Shown piece by piece: positions 8,537 to 16,509 of a stretch of 64,000 nucleotides of DNA. Within the stretch, counting starts at the first letter, position 1. Every line of letters begins with the position of its first letter. The stretch is from Oscillospiraceae bacterium. Its GTDB lineage: Bacteria; Bacillota; Clostridia; Oscillospirales; Oscillospiraceae. The DNA lies in contig CAJTFK010000008.1 in assembly GCA_910575505.1 (NCBI GenBank), forward strand, positions 62,001-126,000. Direction: 5' to 3'. The notes beneath the pieces are model-generated. The model worked only from the letters and a program-made list of their open reading frames with translations, made no database searches and was not told where the DNA came from. A program made the position numbers and the translations under genes.

Positions 8537-9700
8537 TTACAGGCTCATTTTGTAGATTTCCTGAATGTCCTCCACGCTGAGGGGCACGAAGGTCCTGTCG
8601 AAGTTGGCGGTCCGGGCCTTCCGGGCCATCTCGGCAAAGTGCGTGCTGTCAATGCCCACCTCCGTCAGCGTGGCAGGCAGACCCAGGGAATTGAAAAAAG
8701 CGCGGGTCTTCTGAATGGCGGCCTCCGCCTTCTCCCGCTGGGGGAGCGCCCGGTCCAGACCCCAGACCGCCTCGCCGTACCGGGCGAACCGGGCCTCGGT
8801 CTGTTCGCTGAGGACATAGCGCATCCAGTTGGGCGTCAGAATGGCCAGGCCCACGCCGTGGGTGACGTCGTAGAAGGCGGAGAGCTCATGCTCCATCCGG
8901 TGGACGCTCCAGCCCACCGGCTTGCCCATGTCCAAAAAGCCGTTGATGGCCCAGGAGGCGCACCACATGAGGTTGGCCCGGGCATCATAATCGTCGGGGA
9001 CTTCAATGGCCTTGGGGCCGTACAGCACGCAGGCCCGGAGAATGGCCTCCGCCATGTTGTCGGCCAGGTAGTTGGTTTCAATGGGGCTGAAATAGTTCTC
9101 CAGGGTGTGGGACATAATGTCGGCGGTGCCCGCAGCGGTCTGGGACGCCGGGAGGGAACAGGTGTAGCTGGGGTCCAGAATGGATACGGCGGGCAGGCAG
9201 CAGGGAGCGCCGAAGGCCTCCTTCTCGTTGCTGTCCGGATTGGAGATTACAGCGATGTTGTCCATCTCGGAGCCCGTGGCCGCCATGGTCAGCACGGTAA
9301 AAAGGGGCAGAGCCTTCTCCGGCGCGGCCCTGCCGGCGGGGAAGTCCCAGGGGTCGCCGTCGTAGAGGGCCCCGGCGGCAATGGCCTTGGAGCAGTCGAT
9401 GACGCTGCCGCCGCCCAGGGCCAGGATGCCGTCCAGCCCTTTCTCCCGGCAGAGGCGGATGCCTTCCCGGACGGTGCTGATGCGGGGATTGGGCTCCACG
9501 CCGGGCAGCTCCGCCCACTCCACGCCGTGGGCCCGGAGCTGGGCCACAGCGCCGTCGTAGACGCCGTTGCGCTTGATGCTGCCGCCGCCGTAGACCATCA
9601 GCACCCGGCTGGAGCAGCTGGCCACCTCGGCCCCCAGCTTCTCAATCTGGCCCTTGCCGAAGTGGACCACAGTGGTAATGGCATAGGTGAAATTCTTCAT
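8537..9700 (-). CDS. Iron-containing alcohol dehydrogenase (BdhA/YqhD type)
   Basis: 387 residues, normal for group III metal-dependent alcohol dehydrogenases that interconvert aldehydes and alcohols with NAD(P)H. Visible features: nucleotide-binding VYGGGSIKRNGVYD near residue 37 and LALGGGSVIDCSKAIAAG near 93; metal ligands in ILDPSYTCSL, IMSHTLENYF and GWSVHRMEHELSAFYDVTHG. The GGGSIKRNGVYD form is typical of the butanol dehydrogenase BdhA subgroup. It is divergently placed from a DeoR-family regulator 340 bases away, which may control it. In this neighbourhood a fitting substrate would be the acetaldehyde or methylthioacetaldehyde released by the class II aldolase; that role is inference. 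Confidence 0.9.
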   Translation of the reverse strand: MKNFTYAITTVVHFGKGQIEKLGAEVASCSSRVLMVYGGGSIKRNGVYDGAVAQLRAHGVEWAELPGVEPNPRISTVREGIRLCREKGLDGILALGGGSVIDCSKAIAAGALYDGDPWDFPAGRAAPEKALPLFTVLTMAATGSEMDNIAVISNPDSNEKEAFGAPCCLPAVSILDPSYTCSLPASQTAAGTADIMSHTLENYFSPIETNYLADNMAEAILRACVLYGPKAIEVPDDYDARANLMWCASWAINGFLDMGKPVGWSVHRMEHELSAFYDVTHGVGLAILTPNWMRYVLSEQTEARFARYGEAVWGLDRALPQREKAEAAIQKTRAFFNSLGLPATLTEVGIDSTHFAEMARKARTANFDRTFVPLSVEDIQEIYKMSL

Positions 9701-10037
9701 TCAAAACGTCCTTTCTTCTTCCGCCGGAGCGGGACCGTTGCTCACAAAAACTGATGAAGTGCAACAATATTCAACAAAAAATCCAGCCGGATTTGAGAAA
9801 AAATTTGCGGATATTTGATGGGAATTCCGGTCCGCGGGATTGACAGGGAAACATATTTGTGACATAATATGCAAAAAATAAGCCAAAAGTGAGAGAACCG
9901 CAGATGTTTTTATGCCGGACCTGCCGGACTGCCTGCGTTCCGGTTTCTGGAGAACCGGGAGGCCAAACCGCCGGATATGACGGAAAACGCGGTGTTTTTT
10001 GTCAAAGTGACAGAAACGGAACAGGAGTGAGCTGCCT
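9701..10037. promoter_or_regulatory. Divergent intergenic region, dehydrogenase / DeoR regulator
   Basis: Holds a plus-strand promoter (see separate entry) and, near 9752-9775, a TGTTGAATATTGTTG stretch read on the minus strand in front of the dehydrogenase. The half-site TGTTGAA recurs upstream of the importer operon at 8140-8156, so this may be the operator of the DeoR-type protein. This is inferred from two sites only. Confidence 0.45.
9840..9868 (+). promoter_or_regulatory. Promoter of the DeoR-family regulator gene
   Basis: TTGACA at 9840-9845 and CATAAT at 9863-9868 with a 17-base spacer. It gives a leader of about 165 nt before the gene. Confidence 0.65.
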
Positions 10038-10799
10038 ATGATGACTGCCCAGAGACGGGAGAAGCTGAAGAAATATCTCCTGGAGTATAAGTCTGCCACC
10101 GTGGCGGAGATGGCCCGGCGGTTTCAGGTCAGCGGTCAGACCATCCGGCGGGATTTTGAGGTTCTGGAGATGGAGGGCTTCCTGCTCCGTTCCTATGGCG
10201 GGGCCACCATCAAGGACCGAAAGACCAACATAGTGCCTAATCAGCTGAAAAGCGGGCTGTTTGTGGACGAGAAAAAGTCCATCTGCCAGCAGGCCGCCCG
10301 GATGATCTATCCCAACGACTGCATATTCATCGACCACTCCACCACCGCCCTGGCCCTGTGCGACGAGATTCGGAACCTGCCTTTGACGGTGGTGACCAAC
10401 TCCTACCGGGTGATTGGGCAGCTCTCCGGCTGCACCAATATTCAGCTGATCTGCACCGGCGGCACCTATCACGGCGGCATCGAGGGCTTTACCGGACTGG
10501 AAACCGTCCGTTACCTCCAGCAGCACTGCATGGACAAGGCTTTTATCTCCTGTCGGGCCATTGATCCCCTTCGGGGCGTCAACGATGCCTATGAGACTGT
10601 GGCCAACGTGCGGCAGACGGTGATTGAGAACTCGGATCACGCCATTCTGCTGGCGGATCACACCAAGTTCGGCAAGTCCGGCTTTATCTCCGTCTGCGCC
10701 CTGGAGCAGCTGGACTGCATCATCACTGATCAGCCCCTGGACGCCGAGTGGCAGCGGCTGTTTGACGAAAAACAGGTCAAGGTGCTGGACGGCGCCTGA
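10038..10799 (+). CDS. DeoR/GlpR-family transcription regulator
   Basis: 253 residues, the usual length. The N-terminal DeoR helix-turn-helix is clear (TVAEMARRFQVSGQTIRRDF, residues about 19-38, then LEMEGFLLRSYGGA). The C-terminal DeoR sensor domain, related to sugar-phosphate isomerases, shows IYPNDCIFIDHSTTALAL, VTNSYRVIG, CTGGTYH and ADHTKFGKSGF motifs. Members sense phosphorylated sugars and usually repress adjacent catabolic genes. The gene is divergent from the alcohol dehydrogenase, and a sugar phosphate made by the nearby phosphorylase/isomerase/aldolase set would be a plausible effector. Two ATGs are adjacent at the start; the AGGAG site is somewhat distant. Confidence 0.9.
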   Translation: MMTAQRREKLKKYLLEYKSATVAEMARRFQVSGQTIRRDFEVLEMEGFLLRSYGGATIKDRKTNIVPNQLKSGLFVDEKKSICQQAARMIYPNDCIFIDHSTTALALCDEIRNLPLTVVTNSYRVIGQLSGCTNIQLICTGGTYHGGIEGFTGLETVRYLQQHCMDKAFISCRAIDPLRGVNDAYETVANVRQTVIENSDHAILLADHTKFGKSGFISVCALEQLDCIITDQPLDAEWQRLFDEKQVKVLDGA

Positions 10800-10813
10800 T
10801 CTCACTCTCTTGG

Positions 10814-10842
10814 AAGCCGGGGAACTTTCCCCCGGCTTTTTT
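10814..10842 (+). terminator. Terminator of the DeoR-family gene
   Basis: AAGCCGGGG stem with complementary CCCCGGCTT, short loop, then six T residues, 15 bases after the stop codon. Confidence 0.85.
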
Positions 10843-11270
10843 GTGTCGCGTTTTGGCTTGGAGGTCATTGGGAGTTTGTCCCACGCGGCTGGGGGCTGGG
10901 TGTTCCCATCGGCTTGCGCCCTCTTTTTTGCGTCGCGTTTCGGTCTGGAGGGTATTGGGAGCATGTCCCACGCGGCTGGGGGCCTGGCGCTTCCGTTGGC
11001 CGCCCTCTTTTGTGCCGCGCCGGGGGAAGAATCCCCCGGGCCCCCTCTTTTTTGCGTCGCGTTTCGGTCTGGAGAGTATTGGGAGTTTGTCTCACGCGGT
11101 TGGGGCCCTGACGCTTCCGTCGGCCACGCTCTCTTTTGTGCCGCACCGGGGGAAGAATCCCCAGGGCCCCCTCTTTTTATGCCGCGTTTCGGTCTGGAGG
11201 GTATTGGGAGCATGTTCCACGCGGCTGGGGGCTGGGTGTTCCCATCGGCTTGCGCGCCCTCATTTTTGTG
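10839..11270. repeat. Intergenic tandem repeat array, pattern A-A-B-A-B-A
   Basis: Four imperfect copies of an approximately 82-88 base unit A (starting near 10843, 10924, 11048 and 11173) share the segments TCGCGTTTCGGTCTGGAG, TATTGGGAG and CACGCGGCTGGGG. Two copies of an approximately 40-base unit B (near 11009 and 11133) contain the palindromic GGGGGAAGAATCCCCC. The units are joined without unique spacers. The array lies between converging genes, and open frames across it look like artefacts. Its function is unknown. Confidence 0.85.
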
Positions 11271-11310
11271 CTGTGCCGTGGGTTCCGCCCACCTTGCGGC
11301 GGCGTCCTGT

Positions 11311-11352
11311 AGGGGCCGGGCTCTGTCCCGGCCCGTCTGCCGGAAGCCCGGC
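11311..11352 (+). repeat. GC-rich palindromic dispersed repeat, copy 1
   Basis: Contains GGGCCGGGCTCTGTCCCGGC followed by a TCTGCCGGAAGCCCGG segment. Related copies lie at 27137-27193, 32632-32680 and 62387-62430. The element is REP-like: intergenic, GC-rich and able to form a hairpin. Confidence 0.65.
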
Positions 11353-11415
11353 CCGCTTTCCGTTGCCGGAAACGGCTCCGGGGCGGGCCGGTCCCTGCGG
11401 CAGGGCCGGTATCTC

Positions 11416-12708
11416 TCAGCCGTACAGGTGCTTCACGGCGGCTTTGGCCTCATACATGATTTTGTCCGCGTCCAGGGTCAAAAATTCCCCGTTTTCATAG
11501 AGAATTTTCCCGTCCACTATGGTCAAAACCACGTCGCTGCCCTGAGCGGCGTAGGCCACCAGCGCCAGAGGATTCAGATTGGGGTAGAGATGAGGCCGCT
11601 GGAGATCCAGGGCGATGAGATCCGCCTTCTTCCCCACCTCCAGAACGCCGGTGTCCTCCCGCCCCTGGAGCTTCGCGCCGTTCCGCGTGGCCATGGCCAG
11701 AACCTGGGCGGGCTTCATCAGGGTGGGGTCGTGGGTGAACCCGTTGTGCAGGATGGAGGCCAGATGCATTTCCTCAAACAGGTTGAGGTTGTTGTTGCTG
11801 GCGGCGCCGTCGGTGCCCAGGGTCACATTGAGCCCCAGGTCCAGCATCTTGGGAATGGGGGCGAAGCCGCTGCCCAGCTTCATGTTGCTGGAGGGATTAT
11901 GGATGGGGCTGACCCCCTTCTCCAGCAGCAGCTGCAAATCCTCCTCCGTCACGGCCACGCAGTGGGCGGCGGCGGTGGGGGAGTCGAAGGTACCCAGGTC
12001 ATAGAACCACCGGGCGGGGGTCTTGCCGTATTTGGCGACACATTCCTCGTGCTCCCGGACGGTCTCGGAGAGGTGGACCTGCATCCGGCCTCCCAGGGCT
12101 TTGCAGTCGGCGCTGTAGGCTTCCACGATATGGGGGAAATTGGTATATTCCGCGTGAATGGCGAAGTCGATGCGGATGCGTCCGTTCTCCATGCCGTGGC
12201 AGTCCTTGAAGAGCTGGATGGACTCCGCGGCCCGATGGTTCTGCGCGTAGGAATCCTCTTTGGAAAAGGCCTGACAGGGGCGGCAGAGGTTGGCCTTGAT
12301 GCCCGACTCCGCCGCGTTCTCCACGGCGGTCATGGTTTCAAAATACATGTCGGAATAGCTGGTGGTGCCGGTGGCAATCATCTCCAGCAGGGCCAGGGCG
12401 TTGCCGGCCTTGATGTCCTGAGCGGTGAGGCGGTCCTCCACGGGCATCATCTTCTCAAACAGCCATTCCTGAAGGGGCAGATCGCTGCCGATGCCCCGGA
12501 GCAGCACCATGGCGGTGTGGCCGTGGCAGTTAATCAGGCCGGGCAGCAGCATTTTGCCGGACATGTCCTTTTCCTGGTCATAGGCGGCCGCGGGCCTTTC
12601 TGTGCCAATGTAATCAATCGTATCCCCGTCAATGCCCAGATACGCGTCTTTCAGACAGCGGAAGTCCTCTCCCGCCAGAATGTCGCAGTGCTTTAAAAGC
12701 AGTTTCAC
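11416..12708 (-). CDS. mtaD: MTA/SAH deaminase (amidohydrolase, MtaD type)
   Basis: 430 residues, the usual length for 5-methylthioadenosine/S-adenosylhomocysteine deaminases, which convert these nucleosides (and in some members 5'-deoxyadenosine) to the inosine form. Metal and catalytic signatures are visible: GLINCHGHT with H62 and H64, FAIHAEYT, MQVHLSET, AAHCVAVTEEDLQLL, and LGTDGAASNNNLNLFEE, all in the positions expected for the cytosine-deaminase-like amidohydrolase barrel. It follows the purine nucleoside phosphorylase gene by 18 bases in the same direction, so deamination and phosphorolysis are probably co-expressed. Substrate preference among MTA, SAH, adenosine and 5'-deoxyadenosine cannot be read from sequence. 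A GC hairpin follows the gene, but no T tract was seen. Confidence 0.85.
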   Translation of the reverse strand: MKLLLKHCDILAGEDFRCLKDAYLGIDGDTIDYIGTERPAAAYDQEKDMSGKMLLPGLINCHGHTAMVLLRGIGSDLPLQEWLFEKMMPVEDRLTAQDIKAGNALALLEMIATGTTSYSDMYFETMTAVENAAESGIKANLCRPCQAFSKEDSYAQNHRAAESIQLFKDCHGMENGRIRIDFAIHAEYTNFPHIVEAYSADCKALGGRMQVHLSETVREHEECVAKYGKTPARWFYDLGTFDSPTAAAHCVAVTEEDLQLLLEKGVSPIHNPSSNMKLGSGFAPIPKMLDLGLNVTLGTDGAASNNNLNLFEEMHLASILHNGFTHDPTLMKPAQVLAMATRNGAKLQGREDTGVLEVGKKADLIALDLQRPHLYPNLNPLALVAYAAQGSDVVLTIVDGKILYENGEFLTLDADKIMYEAKAAVKHLYG

Positions 12709-12726
12709 GCGGGTTCCTCCTTATAT

Positions 12727-13548
12727 TTAAATTGCGGCCACGATTTTCTTCATGTAGTCGCTGAAGGCTCCGGCCACCATCTGGGCGGTCTCGCCCACCT
12801 CGCTGTTGGTCAGGGGGCGGTTCAGCACGCCGGCGGCCATATTGGTCATAACGGACAGGGCCAACAGAGGCATCCCGCAGTGAGCGGCGGTGAGGGCCTC
12901 GGTGACGGTGGACATGCCCACGGCGTCGGCGCCCAGCAGCCGGGCGGCCCGGATTTCCGCCGGTGTCTCAAACTGGGGCCCGGTGAAGAACATATAGACG
13001 CCCTCATGGACCCGGAGGGGCGAGCCCTCGGCGCAGCGCAGGGCCAGCTGCCGCAGCTCCGGGGTATACATCCGGGAGATGTCGAAGAAGCGGGGGCCGA
13101 ACTCCTCCACATTGGGGCCGCGGAGGGGGCTGTCTCCGGTGAGCTTGAGATGATCGGAGATAATCATGACGTCTCCCGGGCGGTAGCCGGTGTTGACCGC
13201 GCCGGCGGCGTTGGTGAGAATCACCGCTTTCACGCCCAGCAGCTTGAAGACCCGGACGGGGATCACCAGCTGCTCAAAGTCATAGCCCTCATAGGAGTGG
13301 AAGCGGCCGGACATGCACACCACTTTTTTCCCCGCGATTTCACCGAAGATGAGCTTTCCGGCGTGGGACTCCACAGTGGAGACCAGGAAGTTGGGGATGT
13401 CGGCATAGTCGATTTCCACCGGGTTCTCGATGGCCTGGGCGAAGGGTCCCAGGCAGGAGCCCAGGACAATGGCGATTTCCGGGGTGTAATCCACCTTGGT
13501 TTTCAGGAAATCCGCGCTTTTCTGGAAGTATTCATAGGTATAGGTCAT
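12727..13548 (-). CDS. Purine nucleoside phosphorylase (trimeric, PunA type)
   Basis: 273 residues. Motifs of trimeric PNPs appear in order: VLGSCLGPFA (phosphate loop; Cys replaces the common Gly) near residue 26, SGRFHSYEGY with the catalytic His and Glu, ILTNAAGAVN, TGPQFETPAEIR with the base-contacting Glu, GMSTVTEALTAAH, and TNMAAG. The enzyme splits inosine/guanosine-type nucleosides to base and ribose 1-phosphate. An in-frame extension to 13635 is rejected because the ATG at 13548 has GAGGAGGG before it and the promoter overlaps the extension. First gene of a two-gene unit with the MTA/SAH deaminase. That pairing suggests action on the deaminated product (methylthioinosine or 5'-deoxyinosine), an inference. 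Confidence 0.88.
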   Translation of the reverse strand: MTYTYEYFQKSADFLKTKVDYTPEIAIVLGSCLGPFAQAIENPVEIDYADIPNFLVSTVESHAGKLIFGEIAGKKVVCMSGRFHSYEGYDFEQLVIPVRVFKLLGVKAVILTNAAGAVNTGYRPGDVMIISDHLKLTGDSPLRGPNVEEFGPRFFDISRMYTPELRQLALRCAEGSPLRVHEGVYMFFTGPQFETPAEIRAARLLGADAVGMSTVTEALTAAHCGMPLLALSVMTNMAAGVLNRPLTNSEVGETAQMVAGAFSDYMKKIVAAI

Positions 13549-13606
13549 GGGGATGCCCTCCTCTTTCGTCTCCGCGGGGAGTTTCACCGCCGCAGGAATT
13601 TTTATC

Positions 13607-13635
13607 ATTGTAACACAGGGCCAGTTTTGTGTCAA
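13607..13635 (-). promoter_or_regulatory. Sigma-A promoter of the PNP-deaminase unit
   Basis: Minus-strand TTGACA (13635-13630) and TACAAT (13612-13607) with a 17-base spacer, about 60 bases before the PNP start. Confidence 0.8.
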
Positions 13636-13756
13636 TTAGACAGAAACCCACAATAATAAACGCAAAAATGGTCAAAAAATAAAGAGCCTCTTGGGGGATA
13701 CGGCAGGAGGCCGCTGGCGAAGCAAAGCGGATTTTTCCGTTTTTCTCCGAAAAAGC

Positions 13757-13785
13757 TGGACAAGTGCGGGAAGATATGTTATTTT
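13757..13785 (+). promoter_or_regulatory. Possible promoter of the GNAT-aldolase-isomerase unit
   Basis: TGGACA and TATTTT with a 17-base spacer, about 80 bases before the GNAT gene. The -10 is weak. The following leader contains a CCTCCCGGGGAGG hairpin at about 13810. Confidence 0.45.
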
Positions 13786-13868
13786 GGTACTGTCAACAGC
13801 GGGTTTTCCTCCCGGGGAGGAAAACAACGAAAATCAACAATTGTACAAAAGGGACGGAGGGAGGCACT

Positions 13869-14549
13869 ATGGAGCAAACGGTTCTGGAGTGGGCCCGCCG
13901 GGACCCGGTCCGCTACAGTTATCTGCTGGACTTTTACCGGCGGGGCGCCCGGATTTTGCGGGCCGATGAAACGGCCCTGGTTCTGAAGCATGATGAAATC
14001 AATATCTGCTACGCCGCCGGTCCCGCCGCGGATCATCCGGCTCTGCGGGGCTGTTTCCTGGTTCTGACCGACGATGAGGGCACAGTGAAGGTCCTGACGG
14101 AGGCCGGAGTCTACCGGGAGATCATGCCCTGCGCCCAGGCCGTCTATCTGAAGGAGGAGGCCCCCCGGGTCTCCCGGCCCGGCGTCAGCCTCCGGCCCCT
14201 GACCATGGAGGACATGGACTTTGTACTGGAAAACTACCACCATCCCGGCGCTTATGAGGAGCACATCCGCCGGCGCATTGCCGAGGGCATGACCGGGGCC
14301 GTGGCGGACGGGGCTCTGGCGGGCTTTGCCGGCTTCCATGAGGAGGGCAGCATGGGCCTTCTGGAGGTCCTGCCCCAGTTCCGCCGCCGGGGAATCGCGG
14401 AGGTGCTGGAGTGCGAGCTGATCCGGCGGCAGCTGGAGCGGGGCCTGCTGCCCTACTGCCACATCCAGCCCGGCAATGACGCCTCCACCGCCCTGCAGAA
14501 GAAGCTGGGCCTGACCGTTGACAGCCGGACGCTGTACTGGCTGGGCTGA
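13869..14549 (+). CDS. GNAT-family N-acetyltransferase with extra N-terminal domain
   Basis: 226 residues. The C-terminal half (about 105-226) is a GNAT fold with the acetyl-CoA loop QFRRRGIAEVLECELIRR near residue 168 and a late GNDASTALQKKLGL segment. The N-terminal 100 residues form a separate domain seen in GNAT proteins of the FR47/YhhY-like kind. The true start is the ATG at 13869 after GGAGGGAGG; an upstream in-frame ATG at 13764 falls inside the promoter region. It precedes the class II aldolase by 84 bases and may be co-transcribed. The acetyl acceptor is unknown, and I see no direct link to the nucleoside chemistry around it. Confidence 0.8.
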   Translation: MEQTVLEWARRDPVRYSYLLDFYRRGARILRADETALVLKHDEINICYAAGPAADHPALRGCFLVLTDDEGTVKVLTEAGVYREIMPCAQAVYLKEEAPRVSRPGVSLRPLTMEDMDFVLENYHHPGAYEEHIRRRIAEGMTGAVADGALAGFAGFHEEGSMGLLEVLPQFRRRGIAEVLECELIRRQLERGLLPYCHIQPGNDASTALQKKLGLTVDSRTLYWLG

Positions 14550-14633
14550 GGGCCCCCGGCGGTTCTTCCGCCTTTATATCTTTAATCTCAAAATTCCAAT
14601 GGGTACAATCAATACAGAAAGGACACACAGCCT

Positions 14634-15257
14634 ATGACGATTCAGGAAATGCGGCAGGCGGTATGCGACTGGTCCAAGCAGTCCTACGCCGAGAAACTGT
14701 TTGCCGGCACCAGCGGGAACCTCAGCGTGTACGACAAAGAACAGGACGTGATGGTCATTACCCCCACCTCCGTCCCCTACGAGACCATTACTCCGGAGGA
14801 TATGGTGGTCCTGCGGCTGGACGGCGGGATTCTTGAGGGAAATTACCGTCCTTCCTCCGAGTGGCGGATGCACGCCGCCGTTTACCAGGCCAAGCCGGAG
14901 GTGAGCGCGATTATCCACACCCATTCCCCCTACGCCACAGCCTTCGCCGTGAACAACAGGGGCATCCCCGCCATCCTGATTGAAATGGTCCCCTTCCTGG
15001 GGGGTGATGTGCCTCTGGCCAAATTCGCCGTTCCCGGGACCCGGGCCGTGGGAGACGAGGCGGTGAAGGTCCTGGCGGAGCGGACCGGCTGCCTGCTGGC
15101 AAACCACGGGGTCCTGGCCATTGGGGCCAGCCTGGAGCAGGCCCATATCCGGGCCGTCTACATTGAGGACGCCGCAAAAATCTGCTCCATCGCCATGGCC
15201 AACGGGCCCATCGTCACCATGAGCGAGGCGGATATCGCCGCCATGAAACACGGGTAA
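14634..15257 (+). CDS. Class II aldolase (fuculose/5-deoxyribulose-1-phosphate type)
   Basis: 207 residues, typical for zinc-dependent class II aldolases (L-fuculose-1-P, DrdA, Ald2). Phosphate loop GTSGNLS at residues 25-31; SSEWRMH with the catalytic Glu76; zinc ligands H95 and H97 in HTHSPYATA and H158 in ANHGVLAIG. These enzymes split ketose 1-phosphates to DHAP and an aldehyde. The next gene, 11 bases downstream, is an MtnA-family aldose-1-phosphate isomerase, the same pair as in the 5-deoxyribose (drdI-drdA) and DHAP-shunt (mtnA-ald2) pathways. That context favours 5-deoxyribulose 1-phosphate or methylthioribulose 1-phosphate as substrate over fuculose 1-phosphate, although the motifs alone do not separate them. 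Confidence 0.88.
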   Translation: MTIQEMRQAVCDWSKQSYAEKLFAGTSGNLSVYDKEQDVMVITPTSVPYETITPEDMVVLRLDGGILEGNYRPSSEWRMHAAVYQAKPEVSAIIHTHSPYATAFAVNNRGIPAILIEMVPFLGGDVPLAKFAVPGTRAVGDEAVKVLAERTGCLLANHGVLAIGASLEQAHIRAVYIEDAAKICSIAMANGPIVTMSEADIAAMKHG

Positions 15258-15268
15258 GGAGGACGCCG

Positions 15269-16318
15269 ATGATGATGAAACGCGCAGACGAGGGCGTGGG
15301 CTTCCTGCTCCGCTATGAAAATGTGGCCTGGTACGAGGACGGCGCAGTTCGCATTCTGGACCGGCGCATTTACCCCGTCCGGACGGAGTATGTCACCTGC
15401 CGCCGCCATGAGGAGGTGGCCCAGGCCATTGCCGACATGGTGACCCAGAGCGGCGGGCCCTATCTGGCGGCGGCCATGGGCATGGCCCTGGCGGGCTATG
15501 AGGCCAGGGACCTGCCGGAGGCGGACCTGCTGGCCCATCTGGACCGGGCTGCCTATCACCTCTCCCACGCCCGGCCCACCACCATGGCAAAGATGATCCG
15601 GGTGACGGAGCGGGCCATGAACGCCGCCAGGGCCGCACTGGCGGCGGGGAAAACCGGCCTGGGGCTGGTGGAGGCCCTGCGGGAGAACGCGGTGAATCAA
15701 ATCAACGAGAACTATATCCGCTACACCGCCGTGGGAAAGCTGCTGGCGGACAAGATTCCCCAGAACGGCACCATCATGACCCAGTGCTTTGCGGAGACCG
15801 TCATCGGCACCATGCTCCGGGAGTGCCGGGAGCGGGGCAACGCCGTCAAGGTTATCTGCCCGGAGACCCGGCCCTACTTCCAGGGGGCCCGGCTCACCGC
15901 CAGCGTGGCCTGCGACATGGGCTTTGACGTGACAGTGATTTCCGACAACATGCCGGGCTACACCATGAAGGAAAAGCATGTGGACCTGTTCACCTCCGCC
16001 GCCGACGTCATCACCATGGACGGCCATGTGGTCAACAAAGTGGGCACCTTCCAGATTGCCCTGGCGGCCCGGTACTGGGGAATTCCCTATTTCGTCACCG
16101 GCTCCCCCAACCCCAGCCACCCGGACATGAGCTCCGTGGTGATTGAGGAGCGGGACCCCCTGCTGGTGATGGACGCCATGGGCACCCGCACCACCATGGA
16201 GGGCGTCAAGGGCTACTATCCCGCCTTTGACGTGACGCCGCCCAAGCTCTGCGACGGCGTGGTTACGGAGAAGGGCATTTTCTCCCCCTTCGATCTGGGG
16301 CGTTATTTTGAGAATTGA
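15269..16318 (+). CDS. MtnA-family sugar-1-phosphate isomerase (eIF-2B fold)
   Basis: 349 residues, the size of methylthioribose-1-phosphate isomerases. The two catalytic residues of the family are conserved: Cys173 in IMTQCFAETVIG and Asp251 in MDGHVVNKVGT, where MtnA has the equivalent D-x(6)-NKIGT pattern. The enzyme would convert 5-(methylthio- or deoxy-)ribose 1-phosphate to the ribulose 1-phosphate. The sequence departs from canonical MtnA (for example TQCF in place of THCN), so a 5-deoxyribose-1-P (DrdI-like) or ribose-1,5-bisphosphate activity is possible. Translation starts at one of three successive ATGs after AAGGAGG, close behind the aldolase stop. A strong terminator follows. Confidence 0.85.
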   Translation: MMMKRADEGVGFLLRYENVAWYEDGAVRILDRRIYPVRTEYVTCRRHEEVAQAIADMVTQSGGPYLAAAMGMALAGYEARDLPEADLLAHLDRAAYHLSHARPTTMAKMIRVTERAMNAARAALAAGKTGLGLVEALRENAVNQINENYIRYTAVGKLLADKIPQNGTIMTQCFAETVIGTMLRECRERGNAVKVICPETRPYFQGARLTASVACDMGFDVTVISDNMPGYTMKEKHVDLFTSAADVITMDGHVVNKVGTFQIALAARYWGIPYFVTGSPNPSHPDMSSVVIEERDPLLVMDAMGTRTTMEGVKGYYPAFDVTPPKLCDGVVTEKGIFSPFDLGRYFEN

Positions 16319-16356
16319 AAGCTGACTGCTGAAACTGAAAAACCGTAACGAGAGCG

Positions 16357-16390
16357 GGAGACAGGCCGACGGTCCTGTCTCCTGCTTTTT
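16357..16390 (+). terminator. Terminator of the aldolase-isomerase unit
   Basis: Nine-base perfect stem (GGAGACAGG with its complement), eight-base loop, then TGCTTTTT, about 40 bases after the isomerase stop. Confidence 0.85.
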
Positions 16391-16474
16391 CGCCGTTTAG
16401 AGCCGGTTTCCCAGGGGATTCGTCGGTTTTGACGGAAAATAATGCGGCTTTCAATATTTTTTGGGGAATTCCTC

Positions 16475-16503
16475 TCGACAGGGCTCCCTTTTTATGGTAT
16501 AAT
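16475..16503 (+). promoter_or_regulatory. Strong sigma-A promoter of an ORF-less transcript
   Basis: TCGACA at 16475-16480 and a perfect TATAAT at 16498-16503 with a 17-base spacer. No coding sequence follows before a terminator ending at about 16637. Confidence 0.8.
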
Positions 16504-16509
16504 CTTTGC

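Noticed and set aside
10839..11270. Possible CRISPR array
   Set aside because: Units are long (about 40 and 85 bases), imperfect and joined without unique spacers; no cas genes nearby.
10624..12696. 690-residue open frame across the tandem repeat array
   Set aside because: Runs out of the DeoR gene in another frame, over non-coding repeats and antisense to the deaminase gene.
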